From Nymphalis io (taxonomy: Eukaryota; Arthropoda; Insecta; Lepidoptera; Nymphalidae), in NCBI RefSeq assembly GCF_905147045.1, contig NC_065888.1, forward strand, positions 10,235,001 to 10,299,000: DNA of 64,000 nucleotides, given 5' to 3'. The translations under genes and the position numbers were made by a program. This document shows positions 44,946 through 57,059 of the stretch, piece after piece. Position 1 is the stretch's first letter. Each line of letters starts with the position of its first letter. The notes under the pieces are model-generated. The model saw only the letters and a list, made by a program, of their open reading frames with translations. It did no database searches and had not been told where the DNA came from.

Positions 44946-45594
44946 AACAACAGCATTTAGAAGAAAAGCCGTTAGTATATACCAACAAACTACTGCTCAC
45001 AATATTTTTTTTTGTAATTAATGCCACATATTTAAAAAATGTGCACTAAAATTTAATAATTTTGTACATACAAAATAAATTAAGTCGTAATTGAGTGATT
45101 GGCTAGACTGGCTTAGCTGGTAAAAGTAAACAGTTAATCAGATACTCCAAATATATTGATTAGCAGTCCGCAGGCTGCCAAACGATTAAAACAATCGAGA
45201 ACGTCTACCAAAGTTATGACTTCATTTATATGGAACTTAAGACATACTAAATAGATTCATTTATTTTGTATTTGGTATTGACATTAAGACATAAATATTG
45301 ACATTAAAGTTATTACTTTAATAAGAACTATGAATACAAACGATATTTTCACTGTCCCAATATTAGTTTTGTTATGTAAACAGAACTATTCGGATTTAAT
45401 CTGTTCAAGGTAAAAAAACAACATTTGTTCAGAACCTTACACTAAAAATTTAATAAAAGTTAGTCTAATAAATCGCAAATATTGCTATATTTCAATAGGA
45501 TTTATTTCATTATGTGTGTTCATGGCCTAGTTCCCAAACATAATGTTTATACATTTAAAAACAATAAAACTAATAGTATTTATAGAGTTTACTC
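44946..45594. other. AT-rich noncoding DNA
   Basis: No gene or recognised repeat. tattgacattaa occurs twice near 45275-45310. Confidence 0.45.
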
Positions 45595-45872
45595 GGTGGC
45601 AAGCTTTGTACAAGCCTGTCTGGATAGGTACCATTATCAGGTATCCATTTATCAAATATTTTACCGCTAACAGCAATACTGAGTATTGTTGAGTTCCGCT
45701 TGAAGGGTGAGTCAGCCGGTGTATCTACATTTACAACAGGACAGACCATCTTAGATTTCAAGGTTTGTGGCGCATTGGCAATATAAGGAATAGTTAATAT
45801 TTCTTACATCGCTAATGTCTGTGAGCGATGGTAACCACTTGCCCGTAGCCCATTTGCCCGTCCGCACCATAA
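45595..45872 (+). repeat. A-tailed repeat family, nearly full-length diverged copy
   Basis: Sense landmarks: caagcctgtctggataggta, gagtattgttgagttccgct, tgaagggtgagtcagccggt, aaggtttgtggcgcattggc, gagcgatggtaaccacttgc and ccatttgcccgtccgcacc, then ataatataaaaag. The A-rich end is short. Confidence 0.75.
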
Positions 45873-45969
45873 TATAAAAAGTTATGCTATAAAAACAAAA
45901 TATCTATATTTAGAAAACTTCACTATTTATAATATCGAAGATAATTATTTACTGTAAATCTATTTAAGT

Positions 45970-46125
45970 TTCAGCCCGTAGGTTCGCCCGTTTGTAAGGG
46001 AGAGGATTAGTTACCTTTTATTTAGACCTGATAACGGTTACGATATACGGTTAAGTACTTAAGATATGATATCATAACAAATAAACACACAAACTCACTT
46101 TCGTATTTATAATATTAGTTACTTC
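45970..46125 (+). repeat. LINE tail remnant (tttataatatta type)
   Basis: tttcagcccgtaggttcgcc, cgtttgtaagggagagg, then caaataaacacacaaactca, ctttcgtatttataatatta. Same plan as 57060-57240. Confidence 0.6.
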
Positions 46126-46129
46126 ATCA

Positions 46130-47054
46130 GACATACCAATGAACAGATGAAAACATATATCAATATGAAAACTCGAATCCGAGCAAAAACATCAAATTTT
46201 CCAAAATCAATCCTGGAATTTTGAACGTGGAAATAAAAAAACATCCAGGCACTTAAAACTACCAAACTCGATCAAATAATAAAAAAATACCCCAAAGACA
46301 CGAACAACACGTCTGTGGAGGTTAGATTGAATATAAAAAAGACAGTTTTTAGTAAATGCACTCCCGGCTTACATTACAAATGCACGTCAGCTGCAAAATT
46401 GCAAACTGCAATTTTGCAGCAGTTTTAAAGCAGTTTTAGTGTGGTCGATAAGACATGACTGCATCGATACTGCACACCGACTGCGCAGTTTACGTAGACC
46501 CTTATTTTACATAAACGAGTCGTAATGTATATCTTAAGGATTTCAAATATAAAAAAATTGATACAATTCTTAACATCTAAACTCAATGTTTTTGTTCAGT
46601 TACCAACACCCCACCTACCCCCATCTACCTCTCGAATGGTCGCGTAGAGTTGTGTCATAATCAAGTAATTCAATTCAATATAATTTACTTTCTAATTTAC
46701 TCACTAACAAGAGTATCCCGTCTAATTTCATTAATTAAATTTCTGTAGGCCTTTCAAAACAATTCAAATAATAATAAGTAGTAGCGAAGTAAGTATTGCG
46801 GCTGTGATAATAATGACTTGACCTCATTAAAGAGATCGCATTAATCCTATTAATATTAAAAATACCTTATAAATTATTCTTTTCAGCAATCTCGTACCTT
46901 TTAAGATGTCATATTTAAGTTCGGTTCCATATTTAATTACTCCTTTGAAGTATGAATCTAATCGTGATAATAATATCTTTAAGAAAATTCAAATATAAAA
47001 AAGTTACCAGAAATATATTTAAATATTCTCCGTATTTCTGAATATTGATTTATT
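46130..47054. other. AT-rich noncoding DNA
   Basis: No gene is seen. It holds the inverted repeat at 46391-46419 and surrounding actgc-type motifs (46380-46490). Confidence 0.45.
46391..46419. repeat. 13-bp perfect inverted repeat, 3-base spacer
   Basis: Arms ctgcaaaattgca (46391-46403) and tgcaattttgcag (46407-46419) flank aac. Further gactgc/cagtt motifs follow to about 46492, suggesting part of a larger element. Confidence 0.75.
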
Positions 47055-47205
47055 CGTATACCAGTTTCCGCCTGGTGTTTCGCCTGCATGTGAAGGGGTG
47101 AGGTGTTAGGTATGTCGTTTCCTGTACTTCTGACAACGTGTGAGCAAAATTTAGCAATGATCGGTTGAGTCTTAACGACTTGTAAGCTAAACAAACAAAC
47201 TCACT
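47055..47205 (+). repeat. LINE tail remnant
   Basis: taccagtttccgcctggtgt, ttcgcctgcatgtgaagggg, gcaatgatcggttgagt and aaacaaacaaactcacttt follow the plan of the tttccgcccgcggcttcgcc repeat. The final tttataatatta is missing. Confidence 0.6.
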
Positions 47206-47663
47206 TTGTTTGAAAAAGATTGAATGACCTAAAACGAATAAGTAATAGGAAAACAGGTAGCAGGTTTTATTTCTCTTATAACCTAGTAATTAAACTTATT
47301 AACCAACTACACATGACTTTACAAACTCTACAGAGAACGTTATCTCTCTGGAATACAAATTTTTCAAACTCGTCGTGTTTGTGTTCGGTTCTAGTACTAG
47401 GGCAACATAACTTTGCATGCATGTATAAACAAGTTCATCTTTTATGCAATGTTTAGTAAGAAAACTTATTTAACACTTTATATCTGAAAACAATATATAA
47501 AAAGGAGTCGTTAAAATACTCCAGTAAATAAAACGATATATACTTTTTCTCTTCTTCAGGCTCTTACAACTATTTTTTCATGTAATTTAAAAAATATTAT
47601 GAAATATCCGATGAAGAACCGGCAAGACTCTTATGTAACAATTAAATAACAGAGGTCTGTTAT
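47206..47663. other. AT-rich noncoding DNA
   Basis: No gene or recognised repeat. The plus frame 47220-47456 has no family features. Confidence 0.45.
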
Positions 47664-47958
47664 TTTTTTTTTATAGAATAGGAAGGCGGACGAGCATATG
47701 GGCCACCTGATGGTAAGTGGTCACCAAACGCCCTTAGACATTGGCATTGTAAGAAATGTCAACCATCGCTTACATAGCCAATGCGCCACCAACCTTGGGA
47801 ACTAAGATTTTATGTCCCTTGTGCCTGTAATTACACTGGCTCACTCACCCTTCAAACCGGAACACAACAAAATCAAGTATTGCTGTTTTGCGGTAGAATA
47901 TCTGATGAGTGGGTGGTACCTACCCAGACGAGCTTGCACAAAGCCCTACCACCAGTAA
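47664..47958 (-). repeat. A-tailed repeat family, full-length copy
   Basis: Best-kept copy in the window. The plus strand opens with a T-run (about 47663-47672), then tatagaataggaaggcggac, gggccacctgatggtaagtg, aaccatcgcttacatagcca, ctggctcactcacccttcaa, ggtagaatatctgatgagtg and ctaccaccag. Read as minus-strand sense it begins ctggtggtagggctttgtgc and ends in poly(A). That layout, and a cttaccatcaggtgg motif near the tail that also occurs in the LINE 3' end at 31098-31155, point to a SINE or a short LINE-derived retroposon. Confidence 0.85.
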
Positions 47959-49974
47959 ATAAAATACAATTAAATTTCTATAATTATCCATATATTTAGT
48001 AATATGTTTTTAATTAATTTAATTATTATTTAACAACATTATTCGTTTATTCTTTATTAGAAATAGTTAAGTTATCTTAAAGGATGTCTTGAAATTTTTT
48101 ATTTCACAATTAAATTTGAATACCGTAAGCGCTTCTAACAAACATTGATTCAATTTTATCGGGATCGTAAAATCACGTAGGCCCGTTGGAGTTACGACCG
48201 ATGAAATAGACATACCAAATATATGGATACACGTTCCGTAGTGCTATACGAAATCACTGATTGGTTTTCGATTAAAAAAATACAAAGCTTTCGATTAATC
48301 AAATTCTCGATTAAAAAACACACGAGAACATTCCATTGTTCTGATTGTTGATAAAGCGCGTGAACAGTTCTATGATACAAGCAGATTACACAGATAAAAA
48401 TAAATTTACAAAGAAATAATTTAAAATCCCACCAAAATTTATCATTACAGTTTTACAGTAATGTATAGAGGAGAAGGTAGTTTTATGACCTGAATAGATA
48501 TGGAAACAACCGGCCGCTAACCGTTATCAAAATGGCTCATTTATTGGACTGGGCATTATTGTCTTAAATAAATTCAATCTAAATCTGAATCTTTTCTATC
48601 TGCCCTGGTTTAAAAGGTTTGTTCCCTGATGCAAGAAATAAGTTGAGCCTTGAATATTTTTTGGACAAGACGATTATATCAATTTTAACAGTTTTTCAAG
48701 TGTTAATTTAAACCAAATGTACATGTACATAATGTATTTATTTCTTTCAAAGAACAAATGTATTTATTTTTCTTATGTAGGAAATATTGCGGCCCCGATT
48801 ATAATATTCCTCTTGAATACCTGTTTTAAAGTCTGTCCTGTCTCATGTCCGCAGTAAACTCTACCTGTGAGTGACTTTGTTACTGCTGAGTGCTCTCAAG
48901 TAGATCTCGCCCTCTAAGTTAAGTGTGAACGAGATTCGACCTTGACCGCATTCATTATGTAAGCTTGAGAACGCGGCCTATGTTGCGAAGTTAAACTAAA
49001 AAAATGTTTTAATATTGCATTAATGACAAGGTATTATTTATTTATCATTCAATGTTATCATTTGTTGAATTTAAATATAATTGTTTGGGACCGATTACTA
49101 TATTCCAATATTGCTTACTTAATTTCCCTTAAGTTTGCTACTTAAGAATGAGAAGACTATAAATACATGCGAGTAGAAGGGTAATGTATCAAAATAACAT
49201 ATATTTCTCCGCAAGCAAAAATAATTTTTGATATGAAGCATTTATGTACCTTGGGGATAAAATTTTAAGAATTCGAATAACACACATTAATGCTTAAAAA
49301 GCAATTTTTCCCCTTTATAATATTAATATTTAATGAAAAATCTAATATTTAATGTGTAATATTTGATAAATAACATGTAAAAATTAACTTAATCATTCAT
49401 TCTACAAATGAAACTTAACACGCTTCCAACGGAAAGACATTCCGCAATTAACTTCAGATGGGAGTCAGAAAGGCGTAGAAGCGGTCTTTACACATAGCAC
49501 CTTCGACATTTAACTGGGACCTGTCACACAACGTAAGTTATTAAGGTGTTAAATTGATTTTCTAGTAGCTCAGAATCTATGTGGCTTCGATTCAATTACA
49601 GGTTCGATAGAGTAAGATATACTCAGTTCACCGTCACTGTCAATAAACAGCAACGGGTTCACATGTTGACATTTGGAAAACGTGAAAGGTAATTTATAAT
49701 AACTATTTATAGTAACAAATTACCTCTACGTTATTTACTAACGGTATCCTATGATTTACAATTAACTGGATCTTTAATTGAGATCTAAACGTTCAATAAA
49801 AATTGATTAAAAAAAACATTATTCGATGACAGTTTCATGTCAACACATTATTCGTTATGTCGATGACGTAGAGGTTTAATCTCTTACGGTACCACCAAAG
49901 ATAGAATGATGAAGAAGGTATTACATCATGTAACATCTGCTATCACCTACCATATAATTATAATGTAGAAAATA
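47959..49974. other. Noncoding DNA
   Basis: No gene is seen. The stretch 48780-48990 and the patch 49430-49520 have mixed composition and little simple sequence, so they are candidates for conserved noncoding DNA or unrecognised elements. Near 48267-48325, tcgattaa occurs three times. Confidence 0.4.
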
Positions 49975-50222
49975 TTAGGTCCTTACATATGAAATTGGCG
50001 TTTTGTACGGGAGGAATATAAAGTCAATTTTTGTTTAATATATTCAATTAATCAAAGTATGCACCGTTGTTATCTATGCACTTTTGTTATCTCATAGATA
50101 GTTCATTGACCCCTTTACTAAAAAAACCATGGGGGTGAGATTCAATAAACTCTTTGAAGGCGGTTTGGACTGCCGCATCGGAGTTGAATTTTTTTCCTTG
50201 TAAGAAGTTGTCCAAATTCAAT
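49975..50222 (-). mobile_element. Mariner-type DNA transposon, 3' remnant
   Basis: The left end begins with ttaggtccttacatatgaaa just after a TA dinucleotide (49973-49974), as expected for mariner insertion at TA. About 75 bp inside it, on the minus strand, is the C-terminal part of the transposase. The element breaks off near 50222, so the other inverted repeat and most of the gene are missing. Confidence 0.85.
50048..50222 (-). pseudogene. Mariner transposase C-terminal fragment
   Basis: Mariner transposases cut and paste the element using a DDD/E catalytic triad. Here only about 58 codons remain, reading NLDNFLQGKKFNSDAAV, then KEFIESHPHGFFSKGVNEL and, after a stop codon at 50087-50089 where a Trp is expected, QKCIDNNGAYFD and the natural stop (50048-50050). 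This C-terminal pattern (F-S-G-I-LP-RW-KC-D--GAYF) is characteristic of mariner. The catalytic domain is absent, so no activity is possible. Confidence 0.85.
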
Positions 50223-50949
50223 TAAATTAAGTTAAATTAAATACAATTTGATAAATATGTTGCATGAGTAATAACTGAAATTCATATTTTTTAAACTACG
50301 TGACGTATAATAAATTTACGTCACTAATAGCTGCCCGCGGTTTTGTTTGCGTGTTCAATTTGGTGTATATGTACATGCTCTTTCGAACTTTCAGTTCGTT
50401 CAAAATGTCAAATTGGTTTCCTCAATAAATTTATTAGCTAATTTAAAAAAAAGAAATCAGTCTACCAGATCCTGAGATTATGTATTTTTTTCTATAAGTT
50501 AATATATTTAAAATATAATTCTGAAAAAAATATCAAAAATCAAAATCGACCTTCCAAATGTATATATTTTAAAAATATTTTTAAAATACAATAAAATGAT
50601 GTTTATCTTTTGAAACTTGATCTTATTGTATTTTAATAACAATTATAAAATAAGTAACTAAGTATGCGTTATATATTTTAACTAACTTACATTAATAAAT
50701 TCAATGTATTTAAATACGTCGATATATTTCAAACCAAAACAAATAATATTTATAAAATATAAGCAATCAGTTTCGTTTTAATTAATGATAAAGTGGAACG
50801 TTTTTTGAATGCATTTTATTAATTATACAGGTACTTTTGTCTTGATTGATATTATTGTCGATAATTGGTAGCCTTTGCGTCAATTTAAAAATAATAAATA
50901 TAATAGACAATTCATACAATTCGAGGTGGCTTAATGTAATTAAATATTA
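50223..50949. other. AT-rich noncoding DNA
   Basis: No gene is seen. A ctgcccgcggttttgtttgc scrap near 50332 resembles the start of the LINE tail repeats; a cgaact ... agttcg hairpin lies near 50384-50398. Confidence 0.4.
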
Positions 50950-51165
50950 GTGCATAAGTGTCCCATTGTTGGACCAAGGCCACTTTATTGAGCAGACTGA
51001 AGGTCCTGTTGTTGCTGGTACCTTAAGCCACAGCATTGTTTAGTTGCGATATGGTAAACGCTTGTCTTGTAAGCGAGAAATGAATTACAAAAAAAATTAA
51101 ACACATAAAAATACTGTGCTTGCCCGGGTTTGTACCCGCAATAGGCCATTCCGGCTCTTATATGC
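50950..51165 (-). repeat. Degraded Metulj-like SINE
   Basis: On the plus strand, aagtgtcccattgttggacc, gagaaatgaattac, aattaaacacataaaaatac, tgcttgcccgggtttgtacc and aataggccattccggctc. Diverged, with a deletion in the middle. Confidence 0.65.
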
Positions 51166-51169
51166 GTTT

Positions 51170-51541
51170 ACAGTTTATAAATATATTAGAGACCATAATG
51201 TTTGTATTTTCTTATACATACTGCACCGACTTTAATAACATTTGTATTGCACTCAAATTGAACTATAAATTCAAATATTCTCCTATATTGCGAACTTTTA
51301 TTACAGCTTTGAATAGCCGTTTAACGCTCAAAGGCGTTAAGAATCCTAAGGGTGTTATGTGTTACGAGTATATTCATGTAATGCAATATCACCCCCAGAT
51401 CATGTCATGATGTTTTCTTTGCTATCTTGCCCTCTACTTTAAGTTTTATGTTGATAAATACTACATTCAAGAGAAACTCTAATGCAAATTGCATACAGAT
51501 CAAAAATGTAAAATGTTTTTTTTTTATATTTAACAAGCCAT
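51170..51541. other. AT-rich noncoding DNA
   Basis: No gene or recognised repeat. A 7-bp inverted repeat (ttaacgc ... gcgttaa) lies near 51319-51338. Confidence 0.45.
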
Positions 51542-51554
51542 ATATTAATTCAAC

Positions 51555-51831
51555 CGAGCGCCGATATGGCCCAGTGGTTAGAACGCGTAAATCTTAACCG
51601 ATGATCATAGGTTCGAACCCGGGGCAAGCACTAATGAATTTTCATGTGTTTAATTTGTACTTATAATTCATCTCGTGCTTGACGGTGAAGAAAAACATCG
51701 TGAGGAAACCTGCATCTGTCAAATTTCACTGAAGTTCTGCCACTTGTATATTCCACCAACTCGCATTGGAACGGCAAAAAAAACGAAAAGAGGCCTTAGC
51801 CCAGCAGTGGGACATTCACAGGCTGTTACTG
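51555..51831 (+). repeat. Metulj-like SINE with 13-bp target-site duplication
   Basis: Intact copy: A-box-like tggcccagtgg (51567-51577), B-box ggttcgaaccc (51610-51620), acggtgaagaaaaacatcgt, tattccaccaactcgcattg, ggccttagcccagcagtggg and a ctgttactg end. A deletion removes the aataagctcc segment. The exact 13-bp repeat atattaattcaac at 51542-51554 and 51832-51844 flanks it. The small protein frames across it on both strands are chance. Confidence 0.93.
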
Positions 51832-51849
51832 ATATTAATTCAACACCAG

Positions 51850-52974
51850 CTGCAATTCTCAATAAAGCTTCGAAACATAGCAAAGAATAAAGAGCAGGTA
51901 GTATTGCGCAAAAACTTTCTCTTTCATTGTCCACTGGAACAGTATTCTGATACGACTGAAAAGAGATCGAATGCGAGACTTACGCTTTTGCGTACTTTGT
52001 GATTCAGGGGGAATTCACTTATTACACACGGGAGGTTGATCACTCTCACCCGCTGAGCATTGCTCTACTGAGCCTCAAACGGAGCACTGCTAGGGAAAGG
52101 CATCGAAAACGACCCTGCAGCCTCTCCGGTATTTGTCTTGTTATGTCATCGGTGACGTTTTTAAAAGGTAAGAATTCCACATAACCCATACCATATAATC
52201 GGCTATCATGAGATAATCCTACCTTGCTTGAAAAAGGGGGGGATTCACACGTAAAAAAAGACGACCTATGTAAAGGCTATATAAACGATTTTCATATTCC
52301 ATACGATTTGCTAATAGCTCTGCTATAATATGCAAACAGTTCTTGTTTAATATATCATAATTAATAATACAACACTATGCCACGTAAGTACTTATATCTT
52401 TAATTTTACTTACAAAGTTTCGATAACAACTTCACAGGCGTTTAAAACTGCATTTTTTTTTTCGTGAATCCATAATAAATATTACAGATTATTTAAGATT
52501 TTGACTATTTATAACGCATTGTTATATATTATTATAACATCGTTCAATGTCGAAGTTGTTTATTTGTGGTTAATATATATATGTATATATTTACATACGT
52601 ACTATAGATATTTTGTTACTAATAATACATTTTAAACACATTCATTTTATGATAATTATACACTGACTCCAGCTGGTATAAAACTGGTAATACAACACAA
52701 TGAAATATATCATAATCACCACAAATAATAATTGTAGAGTATTTACTCAAGCCCCTCTCGTGAGTTTCGTATGTGGAAACAAAACCAGTATTTCTGTAAA
52801 TTTATGAGTAGCGATCAAAATTTGTCGTGATTTAAAAATATATTTCATATTATATTCTTGCAAAATGTCGATAGAAAAATACTATAATTTTTATATCGAA
52901 AATATTTACAAGATAAATAATTAATTTAAACAATTCATTTGAAAATTTATACTTCAGTAATTTAGTTCAGACTT
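51850..52974. other. Noncoding DNA
   Basis: No gene is confirmed. The patch 52000-52170 is GC-richer and unrecognised, with small open frames. The rest is AT-rich. Confidence 0.4.
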
Positions 52975-52982
52975 TGGTATGC

Positions 52983-53092
52983 ATCAACAAAGCTAAATTA
53001 TCGGCCGCAAATTGCAGACTAATAGTTTGTCGCTGACAAACATTCGCGGGGTTTATTTCCTTCCGTTCTCAAAGGAACTTCATTTGTTCAGA
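52983..53092 (-). repeat. Copy 2 of an inverted dispersed pair
   Basis: The reverse complement matches 3222-3330: gttcctttgagaac, ggaaggaaat, gcgaatgtttgtcagcg, agtctgcaatttgcggccga, then ttgttgatgc. Family unknown. Confidence 0.6.
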
Positions 53093-53284
53093 TCAAAACA
53101 ATTTCTTTGTTTATATTGCTTGCGATTTTCTACTCATAAACCTGATCTTTAATAGTGCCGTTAAAGACTAATTCCAATGGTTCATCTCAAAATCAAAATA
53201 AATCATAAAAACTTGTTTATTGATCATACTGAAATAAAGCATTCAATTTTCAGAAAAAAAAAATCTATTTATACGTTATATTGG

Positions 53285-53430
53285 GTCGAAACAACTTTGA
53301 GAAGGAAGCACGTAGAAGAATACGGCTGGGCTGGACAGCGTATAGGAAACTTGGTCAAGTCTTTTCGTCACTAAAACGAAGACTAAAGTCTTCAACGAGT
53401 GCGCGTTACCGGTTATGACTTACAATATGA
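53285..53430 (+). pseudogene. LINE reverse transcriptase fragment, frameshifted
   Basis: The frame starting near 53296 reads NNFEKEARRRIRLGWTAYRK and LGQVFSSLKRR, and the next frame continues with KVFNECALPVMTYN. Together this is the region just N-terminal to the YGSETW motif in RTE-like LINEs (FEKEV-RRI-LGW-AF-KL, then KVFNQCVLPVMTYG). One frameshift near 53385 separates the halves. All other parts are missing. Confidence 0.75.
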
Positions 53431-53434
53431 TAAT

Positions 53435-53997
53435 TTTTATATTTTAAAATACATAGACAAAGAGATTCTGTAAAATTGTTTAAAGCAATAAGGCCTTCGT
53501 TGTACACTTTAAAAACTTTACACTTTTTTTATTTGTATTGTTTATATGCAATAAAAACTTTCCTGTTATGCATTTATAAATATAAAATTCAGTTTCAACT
53601 ATTACATATAACTCATCAAAATGTACATAGAGCGAAAATACGCTTATGAGTTGTTATATTTAAAGCTGAATAACTCGCTGTAGTTTGAAACATCAAAAGA
53701 GCTATCGAGATGTCGTCAGTGCAAAAGATTATACCACACTCGTAGCTCGTTATTGAATACCGACTCGATACATAACAACTAACCAGTATATTAAAATTTA
53801 CTCTTAAAGTAAATACTTGAAGGATAATTCAATAAACTTTGCTAAATCGCGAACCATAAACATTTTTTGTAAATATTTTCCTCAACGTTTATACATATAC
53901 GCTTTGTAAAAAAAAATAACGCTGTTGTAAAATTCTTGTTTTTACCCATACTCCCTTAGAGCCTCGTCTTATTTATAATGTCAATATTTAGACAACA
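53435..53997. other. AT-rich noncoding DNA
   Basis: No gene or recognised repeat. Confidence 0.45.
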
Positions 53998-54175
53998 TTG
54001 GCTTTATGTGAACTCTTCTGGATAGATACAGTCAGTCGTTTTAATGTTAAACGTCAACACGTTGTCTTGATGAGATCCGGTTTGATCGGGAGTGAGTGAA
54101 TGTAATTATAAGCAGGGACCTAAGATACGTCATCCTAGGTCCCTTTTTCAACAACGCATTGACAATGTAATTAAT
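53998..54175 (+). repeat. A-tailed repeat family, diverged copy
   Basis: ctttatgtgaactcttctgg, atagatac, atccggtttgatcgggagtg, agtgaatgtaattataagca, ggtccctttttcaacaacgc and attgacaatgtaa follow the sense order. A short inverted repeat (agggaccta ... taggtccct, about 54114-54144) has formed in it. The 3' end is missing. Confidence 0.55.
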
Positions 54176-54179
54176 GGTT

Positions 54180-56615
54180 TACATTTTATACAGTGCTAAT
54201 TATTACTATACCTACTTGCCTTTAGTTCATTTAAATAGAAAAAAAATATTAAAATTGATAAAAAATTTTTTTTGTTGGGCAATTTATACTAAGTATATAA
54301 CCTTTTTTATAAATTTATTTATAATATTTTTCCAAAACTATTTTTTCCATTTAAATAATCGCCTATTCAAAGATATACTTTATGAAATAGTTTCTTTATT
54401 TGAAGTGCAATACGGTCTTTTTTTTTAAATTATCATTATATTGAGAATACAGATTGTTAGAAATATACGCCCTAATATAATTCTCCATGATCCTTTATCG
54501 ACACGAAGCAGGCTAAAGTATCAGTGAAGGCGTCTTAGTGAAGGGATAAGAACAACATAAAGACCTATCGAGTAAATGTGCTTGTAGCGATAATTAGGGT
54601 TAAACACATTTCAAATGTCTACTTCAAAATGTACTCAGAGTTAATAGAATATAAAACAATGTGAATACATGTTTAGGACCAGAGATGTTTTGATAATTAG
54701 TGTAAACAACCCCTTACAGGAAAATTACTTTCAAGTTTTGTCTGAAGTTAATGTTACATAATATTGCATCTTACTGTTTATATTACTTCTTTCATACTTA
54801 TGGCTTAATATTTTATATAATTCATATATAAAATATTATTATTATAAAATCTGTTGTAAGTCAGCCAAGCCAGGCTATTTATCTAAAAATGTATGACTGA
54901 TGATAATTTTTCGCGCATATAATTGTTTGAAATACTTGCTAGTAATCAAAACACTATTTATTAAGTTAAAACACAATTAAGTTAAACATCGGAGGTTTAA
55001 TCTTTGGATTAACAAAAATAATCAATGGCGTATTCTGTGAAATATTTCATCATTTACTATGCAATGGCGTGACGAAAAAAAAAACAACAAAAAAAAAGTT
55101 TTTTTGTCGCAAGCAGCAAATCAACCGAAATATATGTTATTTTACCTATTATTTTATGACAACTTAATTAAGTTTCCGAAGTACAGACGGCTCGCCGAAA
55201 CTAGTTACTGAGTACTGGTAATTAAACTTATATAAACTTATACGAAGTTGTGATAGGATTTCTGAACGTAGTGTTTTAATAAACAATTTAGTTAGGTCGT
55301 TTGATGTAATAATTTCAAATATTTAGACTGTAAACAGTAGACATCTTGCAGTACATCAACATATGAGTATGTCATGTTCGTTAGTATTATTGAACTGCAG
55401 AATGGAAAGCTCAGAATCACAAAGGGTATGTAAGCACTATGTATAAGTTTCAAACTCGAACATACACTCTCAGACACACACAGAGACGCCACGAAAAAAA
55501 TCGCAACGTGAATAATTCTGCTATCCAGCTCAATTGCAGAGTGTGTGCTAATAACATGAAATGCCAAACCACACCGCTTGTTGACAAAACTAGGTTCTAT
55601 GTAGGATATATATATAATATAGTATTAAACGAAAATTTACTTATAATTCTAACAAGTGTGTTAAAAACAATGTGGTATTTTTAACTAATGTCCCGCTAAA
55701 TGACTTATAAGTAAGGCGGTAAATGTAACGTTAATCTTTACATCTTTCTTCCAGATAATGCCTTGAGCAACGTTCTTATACTGCTTTTCGTATCAATATT
55801 TAAGGTGTTATATTTCTATATCTACATCATAAATCCGACCTTATTGTAATGTTAAATACGTGGATTACTCGTGTTTCGAATAATATTAAATATAGTGTAA
55901 ATAAATGCTATTTATCACATAATATTTAGTTATCAGCGAATATGAACAGGGAACATAAATTCATTTAATAACCATAGCCATTCTGTTATTCATATTATTT
56001 GTCATGGGACCCGGTCTTTATAAATAGTCACATATAACTAACGTACAGGCAATATCGAGTCAATAACAGGAGAAAATCCTCAAGAGAGCGACTGTTTATT
56101 AACGCGAGCGCTCATATCGTACTCCCAAATGCAAATATCACTCGAAAATTGGCAAATACGTTTATACGATGAACTGATTAATTGCTAGGAACAAGTGAAC
56201 TGAACATTAAAAGTTGGAAATTTTATATATAGGAATTCTTCGGTAAGTTCATTCATACGTTCGCGAATACATTTATACATTTTAGTGCTCTTAAATTAAA
56301 ATTGTACACCATTTATTTTTTACGAATACTGCTTAATACATTTAAATGTTATTCGCATTCAATTTATTTGCATTTTGCTATTAGAATTAAAAAAGCAGAA
56401 CAAAAAAAAACTTTAAACACATACTTTTGAAAATTGGCACGGATACAAAGCTTTGTGGACATATAATGAAAAATTCAATCTAAAATATTATAATTATTTA
56501 AGTATAAATACAGTAGACATTGGTCCTGTCAAAAGGTCTTATAAAATATTATACTTACATGAACAATGTCTATGGGTAACACAACCACTTCCCAACAGGT
56601 ACCTCTTTCTGAGAG
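54180..56615. other. AT-rich noncoding DNA
   Basis: No gene or recognised repeat. Overlapping short frames near 55292-55684 occur on both strands and carry no family features. Confidence 0.45.
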
Positions 56616-56619
56616 AGCC

Positions 56620-56675
56620 ATGTGTTGGCGCACTCACTTGTACACTGTAATATATCCTGTGCTGGGAGCCAATTC
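56620..56675 (+). repeat. Third SINE family, 3' fragment
   Basis: tgtgttggcgcactcacttg, tacactgtaatatatcctgt and gctgggagcc resemble tgtgtttgcgcacatacttg, tgcactacaatatctcctgc in the 39055-39395 copy. Confidence 0.4.
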
Positions 56676-56679
56676 TATT

Positions 56680-57034
56680 AATTTATAACGGTTACGATAC
56701 GTTCCCGATAGGTACTATTCCAATCCAACTTCGATAGAATCACAATTTGATTGTTGTGCTAGTAGAATAGGAAAACGGTTTTACTGCAACGATTACGTTT
56801 CGATTCGATTGCAATAAAGTGACAATTTGTTAGTAGCAATGACCCCCACTTTATTTATCTGCGTTGAGAATTGTCGGAATCGGTCAATTTTTTTTATTTT
56901 ATTTTATTTTATAAGAAAATAAATAATCTTATACTATGTAATATGGTATACACACCACGTGAATCGATATCAGCATGATCATAGGAATTTGTATACTGGC
57001 ATTATGATGTGTTTCTTCACGTATAAAGTTACAA
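56680..57034. other. AT-rich noncoding DNA with TTTTA microsatellite
   Basis: No gene is seen. A short TTTTA-type microsatellite lies at about 56889-56913. Confidence 0.5.
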
Positions 57035-57059
57035 GTATAAATACGAAAGTTTGTTTGTT

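Noticed and set aside
51675..51934. Overlapping frames on both strands around 51.7-51.9 kb
   Set aside because: They lie in and beside the SINE at 51555-51831 and contain its text in translation.
55292..55684. Overlapping 91- and 81-codon frames on opposite strands
   Set aside because: No recognisable domain, no splice context, and both occur in unremarkable AT-rich DNA.
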